In this document: piece after piece, positions 55,495 through 62,668 of the stretch
Position numbering within the stretch: the first letter of the stretch is position 1
How the letters are laid out: every line of letters starts with the position of its first letter
From: Caldilineaceae bacterium
GTDB taxonomy: Bacteria; Chloroflexota; Anaerolineae; Caldilineales; Caldilineaceae
Length of the DNA stretch: 64,000 nt
Direction: 5' to 3'
NCBI GenBank assembly: GCA_020846635.1
Contig: JADLDO010000023.1
Span: forward strand, 372,001-436,000
The notes under the pieces: generated by a model
Told to the model about the DNA's origin: nothing
The model's database searches: none
The model's input: only the letters and a program-made list of their open reading frames with translations
Made by a program: the position numbers and the translations under genes

Positions 55495-55930
55495 CGTAAT
55501 ACTCCTGTAAATTGATCCATAAAATCCATAAAACTGAAGGAGTATGCTGCCCTTCGGTATCGACAACGCACTGAGAAGGGTTCGCCTGCTTAGTGCAGGT
55601 AGAAACTCCCTGATTTACAGTATAGGAGGTGGTCACTCCTATGACACCCCGCGTATGATGAGATTTTCTACTAGTCAAGTGGGGAGGAAAAAAGCTGATC
55701 TCCCGTCCAGGTTTGGCGCGGGTGGGTTTCTATATACAGAGGATTGGGCCTATATCTGATATTGTAGAGCTGATTGATATTGCGAGGCTGCTGTCATGCG
55801 GGGGACTAGGTAGCTGGTTAGGGCTATGACTCGCCCAAAGGACAGGGAAATATCCGGGCGGTTGTGTCATAGTAGGGAGAGCAGGCGGCTTTGCTCTTGC
55901 CTACGATCATGACCACAAGGAGGAAAATTC
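55495..55930. other. Divergent regulatory region between two universal stress genes
   Basis: No gene is supported. On the minus strand a TATACT -10 candidate (55619-55624) is close to an inverted repeat TAGGAG-N7-CTCCTA (55623-55641) that overlaps it, a plausible operator. The plus-strand gene lies behind several GGGAC/GGGC-like repeats near 55800-55850 but I could not fix a promoter. The TATACT call is weak. Confidence 0.4.
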
Positions 55931-56881
55931 ATGTCAAGAAAAATCTTAATTCCGTTGGATCAATCCGAGCTTGCGGAGCATGTCCTGACTTATGTTCCGT
56001 GGCTGGTTCCACCAGACAAAACAGGGGCCGAGATATTTTTGCTCAGCGTGATCGAACCCTGGCGTTATTACTTCGGCGAGGTGGATTACAACCCGCCGGA
56101 GTTGGTCGAGTCGCTGCGCAGGGCAACGCTAGAATATCTGGAAGGTGAGGCTGCAAAGCTAAGGGACGCCGGGTACGCTGTTTCTATACAAGTTGCGGGT
56201 GGCGACGCGGCAGAAATCATCCTGGAAGTGGCGAAGGCATTCGACATCAGCCTGATTGCCATGAGTACGCATGGTCGTTCGGGGATGGCGCGTTGGGCAA
56301 TGGGGAGCGTGGCTGAACGCGTTGTGCAGGGTGCAACGATGCCAATCTTCCTGGTGCGTGAATCAACGACAATGCTTGAGCGAGAGCCGCTGCGGCTGTT
56401 GGTACCGCTCGACGGTTCCGAACTGGCCGAACTGGCCTTGCCAAAGGCGCGTGAAGCGGCAAAAAATAGGGGCGCTGAAATTCTACTGCTGCATGTGCTG
56501 GAGAAGCCGATTGAGGACTCCATGCGCCTCCTGCTCGACAGTCGAGAGGAACTGAACGCGATGGTTGAAGATTGGCAGGTAGATGTACAAACCTATCTTG
56601 AGTCAGTCGCCGAGGGACTGCGCGCCGAAGGAATTCAGGTTGCCATGCGCATTGCTTGGGGGCGACCAAGCGAGATCATCGAACAAACCGTGGAAGCCGA
56701 GCAGATTGACCTGATCGTTATGAGCACACATGGCCGCACTGGCCTAAGCCGCTGGGTGTTTGGGAGCATTGCCTCCAAAGTGTTACATACATCGACCTGT
56801 CCATTGCTCTTGGTTCGTGCCATTCAGGACGGGCCGGACGGCACTGTAGACAAGGATAAGGCGCTTGCTGGCGTTGAGTAG
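55931..56881 (+). CDS. Tandem-domain universal stress protein
   Basis: A 316-residue protein made of two UspA domains. The first has STHGRSGMARWAMGSVAERV and the second STHGRTGLSRWVFGSIASKV; both keep the Gly-x2-Gly-x9-Gly-Ser nucleotide-binding motif. The linker is around residue 150. Tandem Usp proteins are common in stress and oxygen-limitation regulons. The ATG at 55931 follows AAGGAGG. It lies 30 bases before the AspT-type transporter gene, suggesting co-transcription. No ligand is known. Confidence 0.92.
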   Translation: MSRKILIPLDQSELAEHVLTYVPWLVPPDKTGAEIFLLSVIEPWRYYFGEVDYNPPELVESLRRATLEYLEGEAAKLRDAGYAVSIQVAGGDAAEIILEVAKAFDISLIAMSTHGRSGMARWAMGSVAERVVQGATMPIFLVRESTTMLEREPLRLLVPLDGSELAELALPKAREAAKNRGAEILLLHVLEKPIEDSMRLLLDSREELNAMVEDWQVDVQTYLESVAEGLRAEGIQVAMRIAWGRPSEIIEQTVEAEQIDLIVMSTHGRTGLSRWVFGSIASKVLHTSTCPLLLVRAIQDGPDGTVDKDKALAGVE

Positions 56882-56911
56882 CGTTGAACGATATGAGACG
56901 AGTTCATTTAG

Positions 56912-58546
56912 ATGATTGATGCCCTTATTGAAAATCCCCTGTTGCTGCTCTTTATTGTTGCGGCGCTAGGTTATGCGATTGGGCGCATCAAAATACAGGG
57001 CAGCAGCCTGGGCGTGGCCGCGGTGCTCTTTGTCGGCCTGGCCGCCGGGGCATTGGATCCGCGCCTTTCGCTGCCGGAGATCATCTTTCTGCTTGGATTG
57101 GTGATCTTTGTCTATACCATCGGTCTGGGCAGCGGCCCAGGCTTCTTTGCGTCGTTCAACCGGCGTGGTCTGCGCGACAATCTCTTTGTGCTGGGCGTCC
57201 TTGTGGTTGCTGCCGGGCTTACTGTGGCTGCGGCCTTCCTGCTGCAACTGAAAGGCACTGTTGCTGCAGGGATGTTTGCTGGAAGTTTGACGAACACGCC
57301 TGCATTGGCAGGAGTCTTGGATGCGTTGCGCGCCGCAGGGGCCAGTGAGTCGCTGTTGGCGGAGCCTGTGATCGGCTATTCCATCGCCTACCCGATGGGC
57401 GTGTTGGGGATGATCTTTGCGGTTTTGGTCGGCAAGCGGCTGTGGAAGATCGACTATCAAGCGGAGAGTGAGAAACTACGCAGCTTTCACTTGGTGGAGC
57501 AAGAGTTCTATAACCAGACGATCCGCGTTACTCAGCCCGCGGTTATAGATGTGCCGCTGCACACCCTGGCGAGCCAACATCCGTGGGCTGTGCTGGTGAC
57601 ACGCGTGAAACGGGGGAACACGCTATTCTTGGCGGACGCCGACACGACGTTTCAGGTGGATGATCGGGTCAATGTGTTGGGCACGCCGGGTGAGGTCGAT
57701 GCGGTGACTGCCTTGCTGGGAGAGCCGGCAGATGAGCAACTGGTCTTTGACCGCAGCCAGTATGACGTACGGCGTATCTTTGTCTCGAATCCGGCCATTG
57801 TAGGGAGAAAGTTGGCTGATCTGAAACTGCCCTACCAGCAGCCTGGCGCATTGATTACACGCGTGCGCCAGGGGGATATTGATCTTCTGGCGGATGGCAA
57901 CACAGTCTTGGAGCTAGGCGACAGGGTGCGCGTGGTGGCGAAGCGTGACGAGATGCGCGTGTTGAGCCAGTTTTTTGGTGATTCGTATAAGGCGCTGAGC
58001 GAAATCAATCTGCTGTCGTTTGGTCTGGGCGTCACCCTGGGCCTTCTGTTGGGGCTGGTTCCGATTCCACTGCCGGGAGGCGTGACGCTGGAACTTGGTT
58101 ACGCGGGCGGGCCATTGTTGGTCGCGCTGGTGCTTGGGGCAGTGCGCAGGACGGGGCCGGTGGTGTGGACACTGCCCTACAGCGCTAACCTGACGCTGCG
58201 CCAAGTGGGCTTGACCTTGCTGCTGGCGGGTATCGGCGTGCGCTCCGGCTATATTTTTTTTGATACCTTTGCCCAAAGCGGCGGGCTTACGATCTTTCTG
58301 GCTGCCGCCACCATTACGTTTGCCGTAGCATTTTTGACGCTCTGGTTTGGCTACAAGGTGTTGAAGATTCCCTATCCACTGCTGACCGGGATGCTGGCCG
58401 CGCTGCAAACGCAGCCCGCGGTCTTAGGCTTCTCGCTGGAGCAGAGCAAGAATGAAGTGCCCAACATCGGCTATGCATTGGTTTTTCCAATTGCGACAAT
58501 TGCCAAGATATTGTTGGCCCAGGCGCTCTATCTGCTGCTGCGCTGA
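56912..58546 (+). CDS. AspT/YidE-type transporter with two TrkA-C domains
   Basis: A 544-residue membrane protein of the aspartate:alanine exchanger family. About five to six helices precede a cytoplasmic middle with two TrkA-C domains (about residues 205-290 and 290-370; for example VTRVKRGNTLFLADADTTFQ and VLELGDRVRVVAKRDEM). Another block of helices follows, with LPYSANLTLRQVGLTLLLAG. The motif FAGSLTNTPALAGVLDALRA is characteristic. The substrate is unknown; the family transports amino acids or dicarboxylates. The ATG at 56912 follows the universal stress gene by 30 bases. Confidence 0.87.
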   Translation: MIDALIENPLLLLFIVAALGYAIGRIKIQGSSLGVAAVLFVGLAAGALDPRLSLPEIIFLLGLVIFVYTIGLGSGPGFFASFNRRGLRDNLFVLGVLVVAAGLTVAAAFLLQLKGTVAAGMFAGSLTNTPALAGVLDALRAAGASESLLAEPVIGYSIAYPMGVLGMIFAVLVGKRLWKIDYQAESEKLRSFHLVEQEFYNQTIRVTQPAVIDVPLHTLASQHPWAVLVTRVKRGNTLFLADADTTFQVDDRVNVLGTPGEVDAVTALLGEPADEQLVFDRSQYDVRRIFVSNPAIVGRKLADLKLPYQQPGALITRVRQGDIDLLADGNTVLELGDRVRVVAKRDEMRVLSQFFGDSYKALSEINLLSFGLGVTLGLLLGLVPIPLPGGVTLELGYAGGPLLVALVLGAVRRTGPVVWTLPYSANLTLRQVGLTLLLAGIGVRSGYIFFDTFAQSGGLTIFLAAATITFAVAFLTLWFGYKVLKIPYPLLTGMLAALQTQPAVLGFSLEQSKNEVPNIGYALVFPIATIAKILLAQALYLLLR

Positions 58547-58561
58547 GTGTACTAGTGGTGG

Positions 58562-58957
58562 TTACGCCTGGATGCTCAGGAACACTTCATCCGGCACCTG
58601 CTTGGCGCTTACCTCGTGTGTGGCCCTTTCCACGATTTCCTGGCACGCGATGCAATAGCGGGCGTGTGGTTTTGCCGCCAAACGTTCTGCTTCAACCGGC
58701 TTTCCACAGCGTTCACAGGCTCCATATTGGCCCATCTCGATTGAAAACAGGGCAGAATCGATCTCTTGCACTTTGTGTTCGAGCATGGCAGCCAAAATGG
58801 CAGCCGTTCGATGCTCAGTGATCTGTGCGTCGCCTTCATCCGGTTCCAGGTCGATCTCAACTTGAAGCATTTCCCACAGACGACCTAGCTCCTCCATTGC
58901 AACTTCCCGTTCCCGGTGCAACCTGGCCTGTTCTGCTGTTTGTTGTCGGGCTGCCAT
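58562..58957 (-). CDS. DksA/TraR-type zinc finger protein
   Basis: A 131-residue protein with an amino-terminal helical region (EREVAMEELGRLWEMLQVEI) and a DksA-type C4 zinc finger: Cys81, Cys84, Cys102, Cys105 (CERCG and CIAC). DksA-like proteins bind RNA polymerase and modulate transcription, including with ppGpp; the characteristic DxxDxA tip is not recognised here, and the coiled coil is short. It is therefore more likely of the TraR/YocK-like kind. It lies 61 bases downstream of a membrane protein gene, and convergent with the AspT-type transporter gene. Confidence 0.85.
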   Translation of the reverse strand: MAARQQTAEQARLHREREVAMEELGRLWEMLQVEIDLEPDEGDAQITEHRTAAILAAMLEHKVQEIDSALFSIEMGQYGACERCGKPVEAERLAAKPHARYCIACQEIVERATHEVSAKQVPDEVFLSIQA

Positions 58958-59018
58958 TTTTCTACTCCTGTCAAGTCAAGGGAATTATTATGTGTAATGG
59001 ATGACCGGAATTGTTAGG

Positions 59019-59549
59019 CTAAGACACCTCCTTAGAAACAGTTGCCCGGTTGAGGAACCATGCACCCACCACACCTGCGCCGATGTGAATCAATCCGGGT
59101 AAACCCAACCAGAATATGTAGGTCTCTACACTCAGGTTGTATAACGGCTGACCTATGGTTAGCTGCACAGCAAGTTGCAGGAGAAATACGAATCCGGCTG
59201 CGGCTCCCAAGCCAATGAATAGGGCGCGGCGGCTGTCGAACTGGCGATTGAAGAGGATGAAGAGCCACTCGATAAGCGCGGCAGTCGCCATGCCCAGGAG
59301 CATCGTGAATGGAGCAAGCAGCAGTGCGCTTGCCAGAGATGCGAGCGTTATGCTGGCGATATTGGCGACAAGGGTGCCGAACAAGTGATTCTCAGCGGGT
59401 GTCGTGATCCAGATTGCCGGTAAGGCGCGAACGATGGCATAGAGGGCAAATGCAAGCGCATAGGCGAATGTTAGGCCGATGGCGGTTTGTGCGCCCGTCT
59501 GGAGCACCCGATGCCAGGTGGGTCTTAGGAGTGGTTGTGCGTGGTTCAT
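59019..59549 (-). CDS. Hypothetical membrane protein
   Basis: A 176-residue protein with about five hydrophobic segments that I do not recognise. It begins MNHAQPLLRPTWHRVLQTGA and has a final stretch FWLGLPGLIHIGAGVVGAWF. No catalytic residue pattern is seen. It lies six bases after the SRPBCC gene at 59555, so they are co-expressed. The context suggests a role in the same envelope process as the SRPBCC proteins. Confidence 0.6.
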   Translation of the reverse strand: MNHAQPLLRPTWHRVLQTGAQTAIGLTFAYALAFALYAIVRALPAIWITTPAENHLFGTLVANIASITLASLASALLLAPFTMLLGMATAALIEWLFILFNRQFDSRRALFIGLGAAAGFVFLLQLAVQLTIGQPLYNLSVETYIFWLGLPGLIHIGAGVVGAWFLNRATVSKEVS

Positions 59550-59554
59550 TTGGA

Positions 59555-60205
59555 TTACCGATCCTCCTGTAACTTTGTTACGCCTGCACTTTCCACCTGC
59601 TGCCCAGCTTCGGCGCGTGCCTTGATGCCGAGCATCATGCCATTTTCCATGACAAAGTGCGCGGGTTCGAAGATTGGGTAGTAGAACAATTCACTGAGAA
59701 AGCCATTTACCTCGAAAGAGGCATAGCGAACGATAAGGCGTGTTGTGCTATCGTTTACCGGCTCAAGCACGCATGTCCATCCGCCTTCCAAGACCAAAGC
59801 GCGTTCGGGGTCGACGAGCGCGACTACGGCAAAAGGGCCATTGCGCTGGAACGAGACGTGGTCGCCCACCTTGATCTGTTGTAACTCCGGCACGATGCTG
59901 TCGGCATTGTGCATGTCGGCGGCAAAGAGATTTTCAAGCCACTCGTAGCTGTAAAAGCCGCCGCGGCCCTGTCCAAGTTGTACAAGCCAAGCCCAAACGA
60001 CTGCACGCGGTGCCTGAATGGTGATGGCGCGCGTGGACACGACGGCCTTTTCAGGAATATAGGGGTCTCCGGGCAGCGGCATGCTCACTTCGGCGTCGGT
60101 TGCGCCCCACTGCATGTGCCAGGGGCGCAGCAGTGATGCATAAATCGCCACCAAACTGAGCAGCATGACAGATCCAAACAGGATTGCATTTCTGAGCTTT
60201 GGCAT
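59555..60205 (-). CDS. Membrane-anchored SRPBCC-like protein, paralogue of 53796-54557
   Basis: A 216-residue protein with an amino-terminal hydrophobic segment (about residues 7-27) and a SRPBCC fold. It shares with the gene at 53796-54557 the motif WAWLVQLGQGRGGFYSYEWL, an upstream PGDPYIPE/PGDDLIPD element, and a late LGIKARAEAG/LGIKQRAEM. Ligand unknown. The ATG at 60203-60205 follows GAGGGGGG. A perfect 15-bp inverted repeat lies 32 bases upstream (60237-60277). Confidence 0.8.
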   Translation of the reverse strand: MPKLRNAILFGSVMLLSLVAIYASLLRPWHMQWGATDAEVSMPLPGDPYIPEKAVVSTRAITIQAPRAVVWAWLVQLGQGRGGFYSYEWLENLFAADMHNADSIVPELQQIKVGDHVSFQRNGPFAVVALVDPERALVLEGGWTCVLEPVNDSTTRLIVRYASFEVNGFLSELFYYPIFEPAHFVMENGMMLGIKARAEAGQQVESAGVTKLQEDR

Positions 60206-60236
60206 GATTGCCCCCCTCAAAGCTAAGTCACTTGAG

Positions 60237-60277
60237 GAGTGGCATACTGGATGGCTAGACTGTCCAGTATGCCACTC
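60237..60277. repeat. Perfect 15-bp inverted repeat in a gene junction
   Basis: GAGTGGCATACTGGA and TCCAGTATGCCACTC are separated by 11 bases. No U run follows on either strand. It lies between the DUF4342 gene and the downstream SRPBCC start, so it would be in that transcript's leader or act as an operator. Confidence 0.85.
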
Positions 60278-60296
60278 AGCCATTCAGCGCTGCCAA

Positions 60297-60674
60297 TTAT
60301 GCTTTGGAGTCTGGTTCCTCGATCCTCACAACTTCAACCTTCACTTTGGCAATGACCGATGCAATGGCACCAACCACGGCCAACAGCGGTGCGAAGAATG
60401 TCAGCACGCCTCCTACGACTGCGCCTGTGACGAGCGGGATCTCAAGCACCAGGCGGTTGTCTGGTGTGCGTAGGATTAACCGGCGGACATTGCCTTCGGC
60501 GATCCACTCCTTGACCTGATCAACTAACTGCGTTCCGGCAAGCTCGATCTCCTCGCTCCAGGTGCGTTCGTTTTTGGTCTCTGGGGCGGTTTCCACAGCT
60601 TCTTTCGCGACGGGTTCTCCTACCACGGGTTCTCCTACCACGGGTTCTCCTACCACGGGTGTTTCGCCATTCAT
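60297..60674 (-). CDS. DUF4342 protein with VVGEP repeats
   Basis: A 125-residue protein. Near the amino terminus three tandem copies of a VVGEP unit are encoded by a 15-base direct repeat (60611-60660). The remainder matches DUF4342, with QLVDQVKEWIAEGNVRRLIL, EIPLVTGAVVGGVLTFFAP and an amphipathic end. DUF4342 is common in Gram-positive and Chloroflexi genomes with no assigned function. A hydrophobic segment at about 80-105 may associate with membranes. It lies 27 bases after the SRPBCC gene at 60702 on the same strand. Confidence 0.8.
   Translation of the reverse strand: MNGETPVVGEPVVGEPVVGEPVAKEAVETAPETKNERTWSEEIELAGTQLVDQVKEWIAEGNVRRLILRTPDNRLVLEIPLVTGAVVGGVLTFFAPLLAVVGAIASVIAKVKVEVVRIEEPDSKA
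60611..60660 (-). repeat. 15-base tandem repeat within DUF4342 gene
   Basis: The unit CGGGTTCTCCTACCA (plus strand) is repeated just over three times with no change, encoding VVGEP. Such short repeats can change copy number by slippage without breaking the frame because 15 is a multiple of three. Confidence 0.9.
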
Positions 60675-60701
60675 GTGAGCCTCCAGTTTGACTCAGACAA
60701 T

Positions 60702-61448
60702 TCAATTACGCACGACGACATCAGAAATGCTTGTGGCTTTTTCTGCCAGAGATTTGACTGCATCCAACATGAGCCAACTGATCAAGTTGCCGCCTGGTTT
60801 GATGGCTAGCCAGTAGAGTGCGAATTTCCAGCGAGATGCAGGGCTGAGGGCATGTGTACCGTGGGTCAGCGTAAGGCGATAGCCGGAACCATCGTCGACG
60901 GGGGAGAGCTTGATACTCATTGCCAACTTCTGATAATCGGGCTGGTCAAAGGTGACAAATTCATGGGCATCGCGCAGTGGCATCACCTGCTGGTCGGCGA
61001 GATTGTGGAATTTGGCGATGGCTCCGAAGACGATCTCACGGTTCTGCTCTTCGGCCAAGACAATATTGCCGCCTTCTGACTGAATATATTGTAGGAACGG
61101 TTGCGCTTGTGCCTCGGCGGCAGGTTTCTGCTTGCCAAGCAGTTTGCCGGGGAGATAGCGGAATTCACCAAGCCACTTGGCAAGTGGCATATCCGCGATG
61201 GTTAGGCGATGCAGGGCCGCATATATGGTCTCCGCCGGTGCATGGATGACCACCGAGACTTCTCCGGCAAACTCTGCCTCCGGCAGGTATTGGGCGAGAA
61301 GGGTTGACTTTGGGGATGTACCCTCCCCGGTGGATATGGCAGAGAGCGGACGACGGTACCATTGGACGAGAGAGACTACACTGGCAGTGGTAAGGGCAGT
61401 CCCGGCTGCTTTCCAAAGCCAAGCGCGTTTATTTGGATAGTTTGACAT
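60702..61448 (-). CDS. SRPBCC-like protein, membrane-anchored, third paralogue type
   Basis: A 248-residue protein with a possible amino-terminal membrane segment (AAGTALTTASVVSLVQW) and a SRPBCC domain with VSVVIHAPAETIYAALHRLT. It lacks the RGGFYSY motif of the other two SRPBCC proteins, so it is only distantly related. A stretch near residue 125 (IQSEGGNIVLAEEQNREIV) and a late THGTHALSPASRWKFALYWL are notable. It is preceded by GAAGGAAGG. It is in the same minus-strand run as DUF4342. Ligand unknown. Confidence 0.78.
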   Translation of the reverse strand: MSNYPNKRAWLWKAAGTALTTASVVSLVQWYRRPLSAISTGEGTSPKSTLLAQYLPEAEFAGEVSVVIHAPAETIYAALHRLTIADMPLAKWLGEFRYLPGKLLGKQKPAAEAQAQPFLQYIQSEGGNIVLAEEQNREIVFGAIAKFHNLADQQVMPLRDAHEFVTFDQPDYQKLAMSIKLSPVDDGSGYRLTLTHGTHALSPASRWKFALYWLAIKPGGNLISWLMLDAVKSLAEKATSISDVVVRN

Positions 61449-61554
61449 AAGCCTTCCTTCCTTCATGCAGAAGCTATGCCGCATATACAATTCCACCTAA
61501 CCCTAGCGTATCGTGAACAACGTGCGCGAGGATGCACCAACGAAGTTCCGTAAG

Positions 61555-62574
61555 CTATCGTCGCAGCAGGACAGCCGTGGGATCGGCGCGCCAGGATTGC
61601 AGCACTTTCATATAGTTGGCGCGTTCAAAGGCATCGGGTTCGGCCACATTTTTCTGGCTCATACTCCCTTGCATTTGCGCCACCGACACGTACTCGCGTT
61701 CCTGCATCCAGACGCGAAGTTGTTCGAGAATTGCGTTGATGCGATTGGGGCCATAGCGCAATAATTCGGAGGCCATCATCGTCACTTTGGCCCCTGCCAT
61801 CAACCCTTTGAGCACATCTTCGTGTGTATGGACACCGCTGGTAATGGCAAAGTCCACCGGCACGCGGCCATAGAGGATGGCGAGCCAACGCAGGGGCAGC
61901 CGCAGTTCATGTTGGCTGCTGAGGAAAAGATTCGGCACCACACGCAATTCCTCTAGATCGATGTCCGGCTGATAGAAGCGATTGAAAAGTACCAGGCCAT
62001 CGGTACCGGCTGAAGCTAAACGCATCGCCATGTTGGCGAATGAGCTAAAGTAAGGCCCTATCTTTACGGCCACGGGAATGGTTACTTGGGACTTGACCGC
62101 GGTGACGACATCCAGGTATCGCTCTTCGACAGATGCGCTGCTGGTCTGTAGATCCGTGGAGATATAATAGATGTTCAGTTCAATGGCGTCGGCCCCTGCC
62201 TCCTGCATGTAGCGAGCGTATTCGACCCAACCTCCTGTGGAAACGCCATTAAGGCTGGCAATGATCGGAATGTCGACGGCGGCTTTGGCGTTGCGAATCT
62301 TCTCCAAATAGGCGTCGGGGCCAACGTTGTAGCGACGCATGTCGGGGAAATAACTCAGCGCTTCGGCGCTGCTGTCAACTCCAAAATTGAGGTAATGGTC
62401 GAGTATATGGCTCTCACCCTCGATCTGCTCCTCGAAGAGAGAGTGCATGACAATGGCAGATGCGCCCCCATCCTCTAGGCTGCGGATACCATCGAGCGTG
62501 TGCGAAAGGGGGGACGACGAGGGTACAAGGGGGTGTTTGAGTGTCAGACCAAGATAGGTTGTTGAAAGATCCAT
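61555..62574 (-). CDS. Dihydroorotate dehydrogenase-like flavin oxidoreductase
   Basis: A 339-residue TIM-barrel flavoprotein of the dihydroorotate dehydrogenase superfamily. The amino-terminal [18 protein letters not shown] and the FMN-type [29 protein letters not shown] and [18 protein letters not shown] are visible. It is not a standard PyrD: the usual substrate-binding Asn/Cys pattern is not evident. The start is the ATG at 62572-62574 after GGAGGG; upstream sequence is the junction with PFOR. In several bacteria such a gene adjoins PFOR, as here, which suggests a redox partnership, but that is inference. Confidence 0.85.
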   Translation of the reverse strand: MDLSTTYLGLTLKHPLVPSSSPLSHTLDGIRSLEDGGASAIVMHSLFEEQIEGESHILDHYLNFGVDSSAEALSYFPDMRRYNVGPDAYLEKIRNAKAAVDIPIIASLNGVSTGGWVEYARYMQEAGADAIELNIYYISTDLQTSSASVEERYLDVVTAVKSQVTIPVAVKIGPYFSSFANMAMRLASAGTDGLVLFNRFYQPDIDLEELRVVPNLFLSSQHELRLPLRWLAILYGRVPVDFAITSGVHTHEDVLKGLMAGAKVTMMASELLRYGPNRINAILEQLRVWMQEREYVSVAQMQGSMSQKNVAEPDAFERANYMKVLQSWRADPTAVLLRR

Positions 62575-62631
62575 TTTTGCCCTCCGCGGGTGCAATCCTC
62601 TGTAAGATTCTAGGCGGCGTAAAGAAAGATT

Positions 62632-62664
62632 GTGGGAAGTGGGCAGACAGTACCCACTTCCCAC
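62632..62664 (-). terminator. Terminator-like hairpin between PFOR and the DHODH-like gene
   Basis: GTGGGAAGTGGG and CCCACTTCCCAC are perfect 12-base arms around nine bases. On the minus strand AATCTTTCTTT follows, a weak U tract. It may attenuate transcription between the two genes. Confidence 0.6.
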
Positions 62665-62668
62665 GAGG

